Positions 20,619-29,727 of a stretch of DNA of 44,556 nucleotides are shown piece after piece. Within the stretch, counting starts at the first letter, position 1, and each line of letters begins with the position of its first letter. The notes under the pieces were generated by a model. That model searched no databases. It saw only the letters and a list, made by a program, of their open reading frames with translations, and was not told the DNA's origin. Origin of the DNA: Gemmatimonadales bacterium (lineage in GTDB: Bacteria > Krumholzibacteriota > Krumholzibacteriia > LZORAL124-64-63); assembly GCA_019038745.1 (NCBI GenBank), contig JAHOYV010000065.1:1-44556 (forward strand), given 5' to 3'. Both the position numbers and the translations under genes were made by a program.

Positions 20619-22216
20619 GTGCGTCACGCGACCCGGAACTTGCAGCGAAGATAGAAGAGGCTTCGCTGTTCCGATGGCTCCTTGAAAACTATGTGATTCC
20701 GAAGACGGGCAAGCCCTATTCGTTCCGGGGCCATGCCTACGCTATTGACATCACGAAAGACAAGCACCCGTTCCAGGTTGTGAAGAAGTCGGCACAGGCC
20801 ACGATGTCAGAGGTCTGTCTGTCGAAAGCACTGTGGGTTGCAGACGAGTTCGGGCTGAACACTGTTTACGCGATGCCCGCAATGTCGCAGATGCAACTGT
20901 TCAGCCATGCGCGTGTCCAACGGGCCATTATGATGTCGCCCAAGATACGCGACAAGGTAACGGGCGTTACGAACGTCAGCCAGAAGGAGATCGGCAAGGG
21001 GGTTGCCTACTTCATCGGCTCGCAGGACTACCGGCAGCTTATCACTATCGACGGCGACCTGCTGGTAATCGACGAAGTAGACGGGCACCTGCAAGAGAAC
21101 ATCCCGGTGCTTGAACAGCGGATCGAGCACTCGAACCTGCGCTGGCGGCTCTACGCCAGCACGCCGACCCTGCCGGAATACGGCATCGACGCGCTCTACC
21201 TCGAATCCGACCAGCGCGAATGGTTCATCCGGTGCGAGCACTGCGGGGAGTTGCAGACGCTCGAATGGGACCGGAACGTAGTCGAGAACGCAGAGGGGAA
21301 GTACGGGCCGGGTGTGGTCTGCGGGAAGTGCCGGAAGCAGATCAACCGGCTTGCAGACGGCGAGTGGGTGCCGAAGTATCCGTCCCTGAGCGACGAGTGC
21401 CACGGATACTACATCAACAAGCTGTTCTGCGAACGTGCGGACATCGCGCAGCTTATCAAACGCTCGAAGAAGCTACGCTACCGCAGGCAGTTCTACAACT
21501 CGGACCTCGGACTGGCCTACACACCCGAAGGCGGGAAGATAACAAGGGAGGAAATCCTTGCAATTGCGACCGTCAAAGACGTTCCTGACAGTCCCGATAA
21601 CGGATGGATGGTCGTCGCTGGTGTGGATGTCGGGCCGCAAGAGCTATACGTCGGTATCGACCGTGTGTTCGTGGACGGCAAGCGCGTCGGGCTGGTAAGG
21701 AAGAAGATCGAGAGCGCGACCACCGAAGCGTTCGACGAACTTGAAAAGCTGTTCCGGCACTGGAAGGTACGATGTGCGGTGTTGGACGCGATGCCGGAAA
21801 CACGGCTGGTCAAAACACTGACCGACAAGCCGTGGCCGCGTGGCGGTAGAATGTTCCGGTGCTACTTCAGGCCGATGGTAGAAGAATACCGGGTTGACAA
21901 CACCACGCACGTCGTCAATGCTAACCGCACGATGGTCTGCGATGAAATGTCAACCATGTATCGGAGCGGGAACCTGACACTACCGGAAAGCGTGGGGCTG
22001 GACCCGGACTACGTAGCACAGGTAGGAGCGCCCGTCAGAGTCACATACGACCCGAACAAGATGGGCGTTGCACTTGACCGGGAAGCACGAGCGGAGAAGA
22101 CCATCTATGCGAAGACACACAAGCCGGACCATTTCTTCTTCGTGGAAACGTATTTGTGGATCGCGGCGGACATTGCGCCAGCACCGGCAAGGACCATATT
22201 CCAGCGACCGTTCTAA
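20615..22216 (+). CDS. terL: terminase large subunit (GpA family)
   Basis: The packaging motor: an N-terminal ATPase and a C-terminal nuclease. The ATPase P-loop is of the GpA type (VVKKSAQATMSE, residues 55-66, compare lambda KSARVGY), Walker B is LLVIDEVD (149-156). A zinc site (C207, C210, C236, C239) lies between, as in gpA proteins. The nuclease starts near GWMVVAGVDVG (about 330). 533 residues, full length. GTG 20615 overlaps the methyltransferase stop (GTGA). No small subunit was recognised beside it. Confidence 0.93.
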   Translation: MSASRDPELAAKIEEASLFRWLLENYVIPKTGKPYSFRGHAYAIDITKDKHPFQVVKKSAQATMSEVCLSKALWVADEFGLNTVYAMPAMSQMQLFSHARVQRAIMMSPKIRDKVTGVTNVSQKEIGKGVAYFIGSQDYRQLITIDGDLLVIDEVDGHLQENIPVLEQRIEHSNLRWRLYASTPTLPEYGIDALYLESDQREWFIRCEHCGELQTLEWDRNVVENAEGKYGPGVVCGKCRKQINRLADGEWVPKYPSLSDECHGYYINKLFCERADIAQLIKRSKKLRYRRQFYNSDLGLAYTPEGGKITREEILAIATVKDVPDSPDNGWMVVAGVDVGPQELYVGIDRVFVDGKRVGLVRKKIESATTEAFDELEKLFRHWKVRCAVLDAMPETRLVKTLTDKPWPRGGRMFRCYFRPMVEEYRVDNTTHVVNANRTMVCDEMSTMYRSGNLTLPESVGLDPDYVAQVGAPVRVTYDPNKMGVALDREARAEKTIYAKTHKPDHFFFVETYLWIAADIAPAPARTIFQRPF

Positions 22217-22229
22217 CGAGGTGATGTGA

Positions 22230-23714
22230 GTGCCAGAGTACCAAGCTGTGCTGACTAACATAATGGAACTCGTAGCAGAGAGCGAGTTCGAGCGTATCCA
22301 GGCGATTGAAAACAGCTTCGCCATGTACAACTGTCGGCACTCGCAGTTCTTCCCACGCTTTGCCGCCGAAACGGACGACGACTACAAACAGCGCATCGGG
22401 ATAGACGCCTACAACATCAACTTCGTCCGGCGCATTGTGGACACGCTCACGGCGTACCTGTACGGCAACGAGATCGAGCGGAAGTGCGAAGACGAAACCG
22501 CCAACACGCTCATGGTAGAGCACTGGCGGCGCACGAACATCATGCTCTACATGCTGAAGCTGAAGCGTACCGCATCTATCGGCGGGACGGGCTACACGGT
22601 TGCACGATGGCTACCGAAGGACATGCCCGACGCCAAGGTTCCCATCCATTATGTGCCGGTCGACCCCGCCTATGTAACGCTCATCTTCGATCCCGCAGAG
22701 CCGACGAGGGTGCGCGGTGCCATTATTCACTACCTGTACGACGACGTTACCGGTGTGACAATGGTAGACCGGCATCGTGGCAACAAGCTCACACCGCATA
22801 GCTATGTTGAGTACATCACAGACGACGAACACCTGATATGGATAGACGATAAGTTGCAGGACGGTCGCAACGGGCAGCGCGACCTTATGAACTTCGAGCA
22901 GTTTGGGGGTACCAATCCGTTCGGGTCGGTCGATGTAGTGTTCACGGTCTACCGCAACTACGAGATCAACCAGTCGGTCTACGGTGTCAGCGATATCAAA
23001 GACGTTGTTCCGCTCAACCTGAAACTGGACGAACGCAAGACCGACGAAGGTGTTGTCATCTCCTACCACTCCCTTCCTGCGCTTGTGGGCGACTTCGAGA
23101 TGTCGGAACTGATACGCGGCCCGAGCAGGATGTGGCAGATACCGCAAGACCGGGAACTGGACTACCTGACGTGGGACAACAATATCGGGGCGTCTCTGGA
23201 GCACTGCGACAAGCTGACACGCGACCTGATAACGATGGGCCGTCTACCCGAGGCTGCACTGTTCGCAGAGGGGATACGGCAGCTACGCAGTGCACCCGCA
23301 CTTGAACTGGCGTTCGCACCTGCAAAGGAGGCTATCAAAGAGCAGCGCACGACGTTCGGCGATGCCGAGGTCAGACGTATCCAGGGCGACCTTACGATGC
23401 TGGAAATGCTCGGCAACAAGCAGTTCAAGAACAAGAACGTAGAACTCGTCTGGCCGCACAAGTTCCTGCCCATCGACAGCTTCGTAGAGATAGAGACCTC
23501 ACGCACGAGGCGGGAACTGGGGCTGGATACATGGGAACAGCAGTTGAAGCGCGAGTACCCGAACATGAGCGACGAACAGATCGCGGAGCATATGGAGAAA
23601 TGCAAGGCCGATCCGCTCTTTGGCAAGAGCGGCGGTTCGCCCTTCTCGTCACCGGCAGAGAAGAGCACAGAGCAGGAGGAGCCGGTAAGAGCGCCGGGAG
23701 GCGCAGGAGAGTAA
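22230..23714 (+). CDS. portal protein (SPP1 gp6-like)
   Basis: The dodecameric ring at the capsid vertex. 494 residues with the family order: NFVRRIVDTLTAYLYGNEIE near residue 65, MLKLKRTASIGGTGYTVARW, IHYVPVDPAYVTLIFDP, then SVYGVSDIKDVVPLNLKLDE and the long C-terminal helices around TRDLITMGRLPE. The polar Pro/Gly tail is usual. Start GTG 22230 after GAGGTGATG. Directly after terminase as expected. Confidence 0.9.
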   Translation: MPEYQAVLTNIMELVAESEFERIQAIENSFAMYNCRHSQFFPRFAAETDDDYKQRIGIDAYNINFVRRIVDTLTAYLYGNEIERKCEDETANTLMVEHWRRTNIMLYMLKLKRTASIGGTGYTVARWLPKDMPDAKVPIHYVPVDPAYVTLIFDPAEPTRVRGAIIHYLYDDVTGVTMVDRHRGNKLTPHSYVEYITDDEHLIWIDDKLQDGRNGQRDLMNFEQFGGTNPFGSVDVVFTVYRNYEINQSVYGVSDIKDVVPLNLKLDERKTDEGVVISYHSLPALVGDFEMSELIRGPSRMWQIPQDRELDYLTWDNNIGASLEHCDKLTRDLITMGRLPEAALFAEGIRQLRSAPALELAFAPAKEAIKEQRTTFGDAEVRRIQGDLTMLEMLGNKQFKNKNVELVWPHKFLPIDSFVEIETSRTRRELGLDTWEQQLKREYPNMSDEQIAEHMEKCKADPLFGKSGGSPFSSPAEKSTEQEEPVRAPGGAGE

Positions 23715-23717
23715 ACG

Positions 23718-24461
23718 ATGGCTACTGACGGCGGAAGCCCCAATCCTAATCCAAACCCTGATGGCTCAGGTGGGTCGCTCGGACAGAGCGGCAACAGCGG
23801 TGGCGGGGACGCTACCGGTCAGATCCCGGCGGAACTTCGTGTTGCAGCCGCGAACCTTGGTATTGAGCTTGTGCCAGCCGCTACACTGGCGGAGTACAAG
23901 AAGGTTCATGGCAGCGTGAAGCACGGCAATATCGGCGAGAAGCTGAACCGCCTGAACAAGTTGGAAGAAGCAGAGACAGTACGCAAAGACGGCGAACTCT
24001 CGGAACTCGAACGTGCGACGGGTAGTGTGACGACCCTAAAGGAAGAGGGCGTAGCACTCGCGGACAGAAACCTCAAACTCGCACTACGTATCGGGTTCCT
24101 TACCGAGAACGCGAAGCGTGCAATGCCAGACTCAAAGGATGTCGCGGTCTTCCCTGAGATCATGGACCTGCACATGCCAGCCCTTCTCGCAGAGTTCAAA
24201 GGTGGCGATGCCGACGAGTTTGTGCAGGACGGACTGGGTAAGCTGGTAGAGATTCAGGCCAGGTTTGCACAGCGGTTCGGCGGCGGGCCACGTAACGGGC
24301 CGGGCGGCGAAAGCCCTGCCAGTCCGTCAGGCGCACAAGGCGCAGCCGCTCCACGCCGCGAAGGTTCTGTTGTTGCACAGGGCATGAAGTGGCAGGACGA
24401 GGTTGCGTTCACACAACATCCACATATTGTCCACCCTCAAAAGGGTGGTGGAAAGAGGTGA
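23718..24461 (+). CDS. capsid scaffold protein
   Basis: Position between portal and capsid, a Gly/Asn/Pro-rich start (SPNPNPNPDGSGG), a charged helical middle (KLNRLNKLEEAETVRKDGEL, then LADRNLKLALRIGFL) and a disordered tail fit a phage scaffold, which directs shell assembly and leaves or is digested. 247 residues. No protease is found nearby. Confidence 0.78.
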   Translation: MATDGGSPNPNPNPDGSGGSLGQSGNSGGGDATGQIPAELRVAAANLGIELVPAATLAEYKKVHGSVKHGNIGEKLNRLNKLEEAETVRKDGELSELERATGSVTTLKEEGVALADRNLKLALRIGFLTENAKRAMPDSKDVAVFPEIMDLHMPALLAEFKGGDADEFVQDGLGKLVEIQARFAQRFGGGPRNGPGGESPASPSGAQGAAAPRREGSVVAQGMKWQDEVAFTQHPHIVHPQKGGGKR

Positions 24462-24467
24462 CGTTAG

Positions 24468-25436
24468 GTGGCTTATCCAGCCGACTACGGTAATTACTTC
24501 CCCGCTGACAAGTCTACGTACGGGTCCAATACCGTACCAGAGATATGGCGCGATGAAACGCTCCGGTATGCAATGGGCAAAGCACTGTTCCCGCAGTGGG
24601 TAACGTACTGGGAAGACCTGCGCGGTGGACCCGGCGAGACACTGCACGTTCCGCTCATGAGCCAGCTTGACCATGCTGCAACCACTGCGCTTGCGACCGG
24701 TACGGGTATCACCATGCAGTCACAGAAGAGCGCGAGGCTCGACGTGACGGTTGCCGAGTACGGTAACGGTGTCCAGCTTGAGCGTATCAACGTCGATTTC
24801 AGCCAGCCGAATATGCCGAGCGAGGCTATGAAGTCGCTCGGTGGTGACTGGGCGTGGTCGATGAACCATCACGCTGCTGCGACGATGTTCACGTCCGGGC
24901 ATACGTACATCTCGCTCACGGGTGCGAGCGGTACAAAGGACTACGTTGCTGGTGGTGCTGGGCGGACCAACCCGACAGGGACGTTCGACCGCAAGTACCT
25001 CGGCGAAGTGCGCGATATCTTCGTGAGTAACAGCAACGGTCAGATTGTGCCCCAGATGGATATCCCGGGGTACGGCGAGTTCTACGGGTTCGTATGCCAT
25101 CCGTCCGATGCGCGGAGTATCAAGGACGATGTGACGTGGGAAAACCTCCAGCTTTACAACCTCGGTGGTCGCGGAATCTTCAAGTCGCGTGTTGGCGTGC
25201 TGGAGGAGTTCGTTATCTTCGAGACGAACCTTGGTGTTACTGCCGGGACTGCGCTTGCGTTCGGTATGGACGCTTTCGCGCTTGCGATGGCGACACCGAT
25301 GGAACTCTTCTTCTACCCCGATTACATGCAGGACGCGAACCGCGCCCAGGCATGGAAGTGGTATTCGGTGTTCAACTACGCGCTTGCGATGGCGAATGTT
25401 GGTACTCACGCGATCAAGTGCTTTGCTAACGTCTAG
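24468..25436 (+). CDS. major capsid protein (HK97 fold, N4-gp56-like)
   Basis: 322 residues. VPEIWRDETLRYAMGKALFPQWV at the start and MELFFYPDYMQDANRAQAWKWYSVFNYALA near the end are typical of the N4-gp56/HK97-type shell proteins. The rest alternates strands and glycine loops. GTG 24468 follows AAGAGGTGACG. High predicted output, as it follows the scaffold at once. Confidence 0.88.
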   Translation: MAYPADYGNYFPADKSTYGSNTVPEIWRDETLRYAMGKALFPQWVTYWEDLRGGPGETLHVPLMSQLDHAATTALATGTGITMQSQKSARLDVTVAEYGNGVQLERINVDFSQPNMPSEAMKSLGGDWAWSMNHHAAATMFTSGHTYISLTGASGTKDYVAGGAGRTNPTGTFDRKYLGEVRDIFVSNSNGQIVPQMDIPGYGEFYGFVCHPSDARSIKDDVTWENLQLYNLGGRGIFKSRVGVLEEFVIFETNLGVTAGTALAFGMDAFALAMATPMELFFYPDYMQDANRAQAWKWYSVFNYALAMANVGTHAIKCFANV

Positions 25437-25454
25437 GAGGAGGTGACACGCACA

Positions 25455-26084
25455 ATGGGTGGATGGTTGAGAAGCCGGGGTGCGTTTTCGCCTGCCCTTG
25501 ATGGCATGACCGGCTCGTTCTACGAGACGTTCGGATGTCTGTTCGGAGCGTTGGAACCGGCGTCACGGGACGGCACTACAGTGCCGTCCACGGTGTTCGT
25601 AGGATGTTCGCCTACGTACTCGATGCCCACGGACCATTCGGGTACCGCAGAGTATGTGTCGGGCCAGTGCTTTGTTCCGACGAACTGGGACATGACCTCG
25701 GACTTCCGGGCGATTATCTGGTGGGCGCAGGCGTCGGCTGAGACTTCGGGCGAGCAGTTCGTCTGGAACCTCCAGCACAACTTCGCCTCGGAAGGCGACC
25801 TGCTGGGGTCGTACGTTGAGGTTGGCGGGACCACAACCCTTGGTGCTGATGGTACTGTGCAGTACACCATCTACCATCAGGAGTTTGCCCTGCCATACGG
25901 CAACGTGCTAGGTACCGCGCAGCGCGGTGGAGGACTGAACTTCAAGCTGCACCGCAAGATCATCGGCACTACGGGCGAGGCACTTCTGATGGGTGTCCAG
26001 TTCGGGTACTGGGGTACAAGCTTCGACGGTGGCGAAGTGTCCGGCACGCTTAACTCAAAGCTGTTGCTGGCTTCGAGGATGTAG
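25455..26084 (+). CDS. virion beta-sandwich protein, possible capsid decoration
   Basis: The ATG at 25455 is chosen over GTG 25443, which lies on the ribosome site. The 209-residue product is beta-rich (FRAIIWWAQAS, QFVWNLQHNF, TVQYTIYHQEFALP, LLMGVQFGYWG) and ends in a strand. The product of 26142-26744 has the same order (SSYVFRHTWSQSG, TVVWQMNYWL, VTIQATYVYG, LFMNLSLVTGG), so they are paralogues. Their place after the capsid gene suggests decoration or head-fibre proteins. Confidence 0.6.
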   Translation: MGGWLRSRGAFSPALDGMTGSFYETFGCLFGALEPASRDGTTVPSTVFVGCSPTYSMPTDHSGTAEYVSGQCFVPTNWDMTSDFRAIIWWAQASAETSGEQFVWNLQHNFASEGDLLGSYVEVGGTTTLGADGTVQYTIYHQEFALPYGNVLGTAQRGGGLNFKLHRKIIGTTGEALLMGVQFGYWGTSFDGGEVSGTLNSKLLLASRM

Positions 26085-26097
26085 CTAGCTCGCGGAT

Positions 26098-26127
26098 GCG
26101 GTGGGGGCGGTTACGCGCCCCCACCGC
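26098..26127. terminator. strong hairpin after the capsid and decoration genes
   Basis: GCGGTGGGGGCG (26098-26109) and CGCCCCCACCGC (26116-26127) pair perfectly over 12 bp with a 6-base loop. There is no T-run, so it may protect the 3' end of the capsid mRNA or cause partial termination, lowering expression of later genes. Confidence 0.6.
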
Positions 26128-26141
26128 CAGAAGGGTAGAAC

Positions 26142-26744
26142 ATGCCGACGATAGGGACAGAGTTCAGTCGTGCAGTGCCGCACATCTGGCACAAGAAGCA
26201 CTGGCAGTTGCCCCGCAACGAATACTTCGGTGACACGAGCGGGAAACTCCCCATATCCGGCACACAGGGTATAGGGACGTATGCTGGCATACTGTTCGAG
26301 CCGGGCGATTGGATGTCGTATTCGATGCCGCTGCTATCCGATTGGGACGGGACAAGCAGCTACGTGTTCCGCCATACGTGGTCGCAGTCCGGTTCGGGCG
26401 ACAAGTCCGCTGCTACGGTTGTGTGGCAGATGAACTACTGGTTGGCGGAAGACTGGGCTAACCCTATAGGATCGAACGTCGTTACCATACAGGCTACCTA
26501 CGTGTACGGTGACGAAGGCACAACGAACTACTGCATGCACGGCGGGACGTTCCAGATGGACCTGACAGGCGGGACGTTCGGCACCGCCGCCACGGGTCAG
26601 ACGCTTTTCATGAACCTTTCGCTTGTTACCGGTGGGACCGACGCGGGCAGTGCACTCGTTGTGAACAACTGGGTGGAGTACATGGCGCACGTAACGGGTC
26701 CGAGCAACGCACTATCAAGTGCACAGGATAAACGCGGGGCATAG
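26142..26744 (+). CDS. virion beta-sandwich protein, paralogue of 25455-26084
   Basis: 200 residues starting MPTIGTEFSRAVPHIWHKKHW; beta-rich with small-residue loops (TGGTFGTAATGQTLFMN). Same strand order and spacing as the previous gene. Located between capsid and the glycosyltransferase block, so it is a candidate acceptor of the sugars. Ribosome site AGAAGGG is adequate. Confidence 0.6.
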   Translation: MPTIGTEFSRAVPHIWHKKHWQLPRNEYFGDTSGKLPISGTQGIGTYAGILFEPGDWMSYSMPLLSDWDGTSSYVFRHTWSQSGSGDKSAATVVWQMNYWLAEDWANPIGSNVVTIQATYVYGDEGTTNYCMHGGTFQMDLTGGTFGTAATGQTLFMNLSLVTGGTDAGSALVVNNWVEYMAHVTGPSNALSSAQDKRGA

Positions 26745-26754
26745 GAGGAGGGGG

Positions 26755-27405
26755 ATGCGAGATTCGGTGACGTTCGTTGTTTTCTGTCGGAACGACAAGG
26801 ACAGATTGCGGACACTGATAGAGACTGTTCGGCCACACCTCGGGAAGCGTGGCGAGGTGATCGTAGTAGACCAGTCGAGTGACGACGGTAGCTTTGAGGT
26901 TGCGTGTGAGTTCGCCGACCGGACATTCACACGGACACGCAAGGGCTACCCCGACCCCGACCGGAACTGGGGTTACGCGCAAGCGAGCAACCCCTGGGTC
27001 TTCACATGCGATACCGACGAACTACCGGACGAGAAGCTTCTGCGGGTGCTGCCGAGGCTTGCCGATAAGTCACACGGTGCGCGGGTCTTCTGGCTCAAGC
27101 GCAAGAACCTTGTGGACGGGGTTGACATCTTCCCCATTCTCAAAGAAGACTGGCAGCCGCGCCTGTTCGTTAAGGGCGCACTCCAGTACAGTGACCGGAT
27201 GCACACGCATCCGCGCATCGACGGGCCGATGCAGATGTGGGTTGACACCGGCTGTATCGTACACGAACGGACAATGACACAGATAGCGGGCGCATCCAAG
27301 AACCGCGCACTTGCAGGCGACCCGGAAATGCAGGCGAAGGAAGCGCAGTTCGGGCAAGCGGTCAAGTCGTTCCTCGCAACCGGCACCGTGACGGAGGGGG
27401 AGTAA
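26755..27405 (+). CDS. family 2 glycosyltransferase
   Basis: A GT-A fold enzyme: VTFVVFCRNDKDRLRTLIETV, EVIVVDQSSDDGSFEVA (nucleotide-sugar binding), and WVFTCDTDELPDEKLL with the metal-binding D-x-D (CDTDE). The C-terminal WQPRLFVKG and HERT segments fit the WaaE/KdtX-like subgroup. 216 residues. ATG 26755 follows GGAGGAGGGGG. First of four sugar-transfer genes in a row. Confidence 0.82.
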   Translation: MRDSVTFVVFCRNDKDRLRTLIETVRPHLGKRGEVIVVDQSSDDGSFEVACEFADRTFTRTRKGYPDPDRNWGYAQASNPWVFTCDTDELPDEKLLRVLPRLADKSHGARVFWLKRKNLVDGVDIFPILKEDWQPRLFVKGALQYSDRMHTHPRIDGPMQMWVDTGCIVHERTMTQIAGASKNRALAGDPEMQAKEAQFGQAVKSFLATGTVTEGE

Positions 27406-28574
27406 TGCGGAAGCAGAAGGCAAAGAAGTTCCTGTTCGTCCGGTTCGGTGGGATAGGCGACAGCCTCGAACTGACGCCCGTTGTGCGGGAACTGCGGCGT
27501 CGGCACAAGGGTTGCAAGGTCCACTTCGCCGTCCGTGCCGAGATCGCCGAACTGTTCATGCACGACAAGCTCTTTGACAGGATACTGCCCGTCCGGCGCA
27601 TGCCGCCGTCCGGGCTGGACTGTATCCACCGCGACAACGGGTGGGTCTCGCTGGAGTGTATCAAGGGGAACTATACTCAGGTCTACGACTTCAAGTACTC
27701 CATCGAACTCAATTCGCCGTGGCAGCAGTTGGCCGAACGCGACGGGCCGTGGCGTACGTCGATGAACTCCAACTTCACACACTGGCTTGAACTGTCGTTC
27801 GCGTGGGCGAACATCGACTGGCGCGAGGTGCTGGAGCGGGGCGGCGAAGCGGCGTTCCTGCCGCAGTACGTGCCCACAGCCGAAGAGCGGGAATGGGCGA
27901 AGGAGCGCATCCCCGACAAAGACGGGCCGGTCATTGGCATCCAGCTTCGCGCCTCTTCTTTTGCGCGGACGTGGTACCGATCCGAAGAGCTGCCCGCGAA
28001 GCTCCGGGTGCTCATCCCCAACGCACGCGTACTCTACTTCGACCACGACAGGTTGACGTGGATTCTGACAGAGATGGTCGGCAGCAAGCAGATCGAGGTG
28101 GGCGGTGAAGGCGGCTTGCGGAAGTCTGCGGCGCTGGTAGAGCGTATGGACCTGCTCATTTCGGCAGACAGTGGATATTCACACATCGCAGCCGCGCTCG
28201 GGACGCCGACTCTGACCGTCTATACAACAGTGCCAGGATGGACACGGGAGAAGTACTACCCGAAATCGTACGCTATCCAGTCCAAGCTCTCGTGCTCGCC
28301 CTGCTTCACGCTGGGCGGTTGGTGCCCGAAGCAGCAGTTCCGGGCGGTAGAAGCACTACCGGAACGCGAGAAGCGCATCCTTGCATACGGGAACCAGAAG
28401 GTGCCCGCACCGGTAGCGGCGAAGGAAGAGAAGATGCCCGTGCAAGCGTTCAGGGCCGCACACGCGGGCATACAACAGAAGCTCAAAGCACTGTGTGCAG
28501 TCGAACCTGACTGTATGAAGGAAATCTCGCCGGAACTAATCGCCGGACGTGCGAAGGAGATACTAGATGCTTGA
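27405..28574 (+). CDS. GT9 (heptosyltransferase-family) glycosyltransferase
   Basis: A GT-B enzyme with the heptosyltransferase signatures: FLFVRFGGIGDSLELTPVV and RELRRRHKGCKVHFAV in the N-terminal domain, and LLISADSGYSHIAAALGTP with TLTVYTTVPG in the sugar-nucleotide domain (about 245-275). In bacteria this family adds heptose to lipopolysaccharide core. 389 residues including a C-terminal extension of about 80. TAATG overlap with the previous gene. Confidence 0.85.
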   Translation: MRKQKAKKFLFVRFGGIGDSLELTPVVRELRRRHKGCKVHFAVRAEIAELFMHDKLFDRILPVRRMPPSGLDCIHRDNGWVSLECIKGNYTQVYDFKYSIELNSPWQQLAERDGPWRTSMNSNFTHWLELSFAWANIDWREVLERGGEAAFLPQYVPTAEEREWAKERIPDKDGPVIGIQLRASSFARTWYRSEELPAKLRVLIPNARVLYFDHDRLTWILTEMVGSKQIEVGGEGGLRKSAALVERMDLLISADSGYSHIAAALGTPTLTVYTTVPGWTREKYYPKSYAIQSKLSCSPCFTLGGWCPKQQFRAVEALPEREKRILAYGNQKVPAPVAAKEEKMPVQAFRAAHAGIQQKLKALCAVEPDCMKEISPELIAGRAKEILDA

Positions 28575-29718
28575 ACTGTCCGTGGTTATTGTAGCGGGTT
28601 TGCGGCTGGACGCACTGAAGCTGTGCCTTGCGAACCTGAAGGTCAGCACAGCCAATCCCGCAGAGTGCGTTGTAGTGCTGTGCAACGCCACGAAAGAGGT
28701 CAAGGCGTGGGTGCACGCCGAAGCCGAAGCGTGGAAGACGGAAGAGGACTTACCGCACAGGCTCGTGGTCTATTCGCCGCGCGGGAAGCCCGACGTGTAT
28801 GAGTGCTACAACTACGGGGTTGACAAGGCGAAGGCCAAGGTCGTCTGTCTCACCAACGACGATATGGTCTTCTGCCAGGATTGGGACGAGTACACGCTGC
28901 CACTGGTAGGCGAGAAGACGCTGATGACCGGCGTTGTTGCCGAGCCGGGTGTTGTACCGGTATCGCCAATGAACATCTCGTTCGACGTTGGCAGAACGCC
29001 CGCTGAGTTCGATGTCGAGAAGTTCAAGGGTGTTGTCGAGGCCACGCGCAGAGCAGAGATCGAAGAGAGCAAGCAGGGCTGGTATATGCCACTGCTAGTT
29101 CACAGGGCAGACTTCATCGAGGCCGGGGGGTATCCGGTCAGCCCGCCGTTCCCGCACCCGAACGACGTTACGTTCTTCACCGAATGGGTCAAGGCGGGCA
29201 ACGCGCTTGCACACTCGCTCGATATCGTTGTCTACCACTTCCAGCGGCTCTCGCAGCGGCCCAAGTCGCGGCTCTGGTGGGGCTATGAATACCGCGACGG
29301 CTATATCAACCTAATCGACGGTGCTACGTCGGACCTGGATTTCGACGGTGTTATGGAAGACGGGTTCCCGCAGACCTACGAATACATCTACGTGGACGGT
29401 GATGTGCTGGAGGAGTTCGAGCACGACGGGATTGACGACGTGTTCATGCGGCTGTTCGATGCCGTAGGACCGGGGCAGGTGCTCGATATCGAGTTCGATG
29501 ACCTGTGCACGAAGATCAACACGTTCCGGGGCGCGTCAGACGACGACAGGTACGGTAAGTTGCTTGCCACGCTCTACGGCACGCCGGACAGACTGAAGCA
29601 CATGGGGTTCACAAGCGGGTGGTTGCAGGCCGAACTGCTCGCGGCGGGCTTCGAGACAACGGAGTTGAATATCGGCCACATACACCAGTTCAAGCTGACG
29701 GCACGCAAGCCGTTCTAG
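28567..29718 (+). CDS. glycosyltransferase fused to a truncated methyltransferase-like domain
   Basis: Residues 1-250 are GT-A-like: LSVVIVAGLRLDALKLCLANL, CYNYGVDKAKAKVVCLTNDDMVF with the NDD metal motif, and MPLLVHRADFIEAGGYP. Residues 275-383 look like the second half of a class I methyltransferase (YIYVDGDVLEEFEHDGIDDV, PGQVLDIEFDDL, HMGFTSGWLQAELLAAGFE) but there is no DxGxGxG motif, so SAM binding is unlikely. It overlaps the GT9 gene by 8 bases. Confidence 0.72.
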   Translation: MLELSVVIVAGLRLDALKLCLANLKVSTANPAECVVVLCNATKEVKAWVHAEAEAWKTEEDLPHRLVVYSPRGKPDVYECYNYGVDKAKAKVVCLTNDDMVFCQDWDEYTLPLVGEKTLMTGVVAEPGVVPVSPMNISFDVGRTPAEFDVEKFKGVVEATRRAEIEESKQGWYMPLLVHRADFIEAGGYPVSPPFPHPNDVTFFTEWVKAGNALAHSLDIVVYHFQRLSQRPKSRLWWGYEYRDGYINLIDGATSDLDFDGVMEDGFPQTYEYIYVDGDVLEEFEHDGIDDVFMRLFDAVGPGQVLDIEFDDLCTKINTFRGASDDDRYGKLLATLYGTPDRLKHMGFTSGWLQAELLAAGFETTELNIGHIHQFKLTARKPF

Positions 29719-29727
29719 GGGGAGAGC

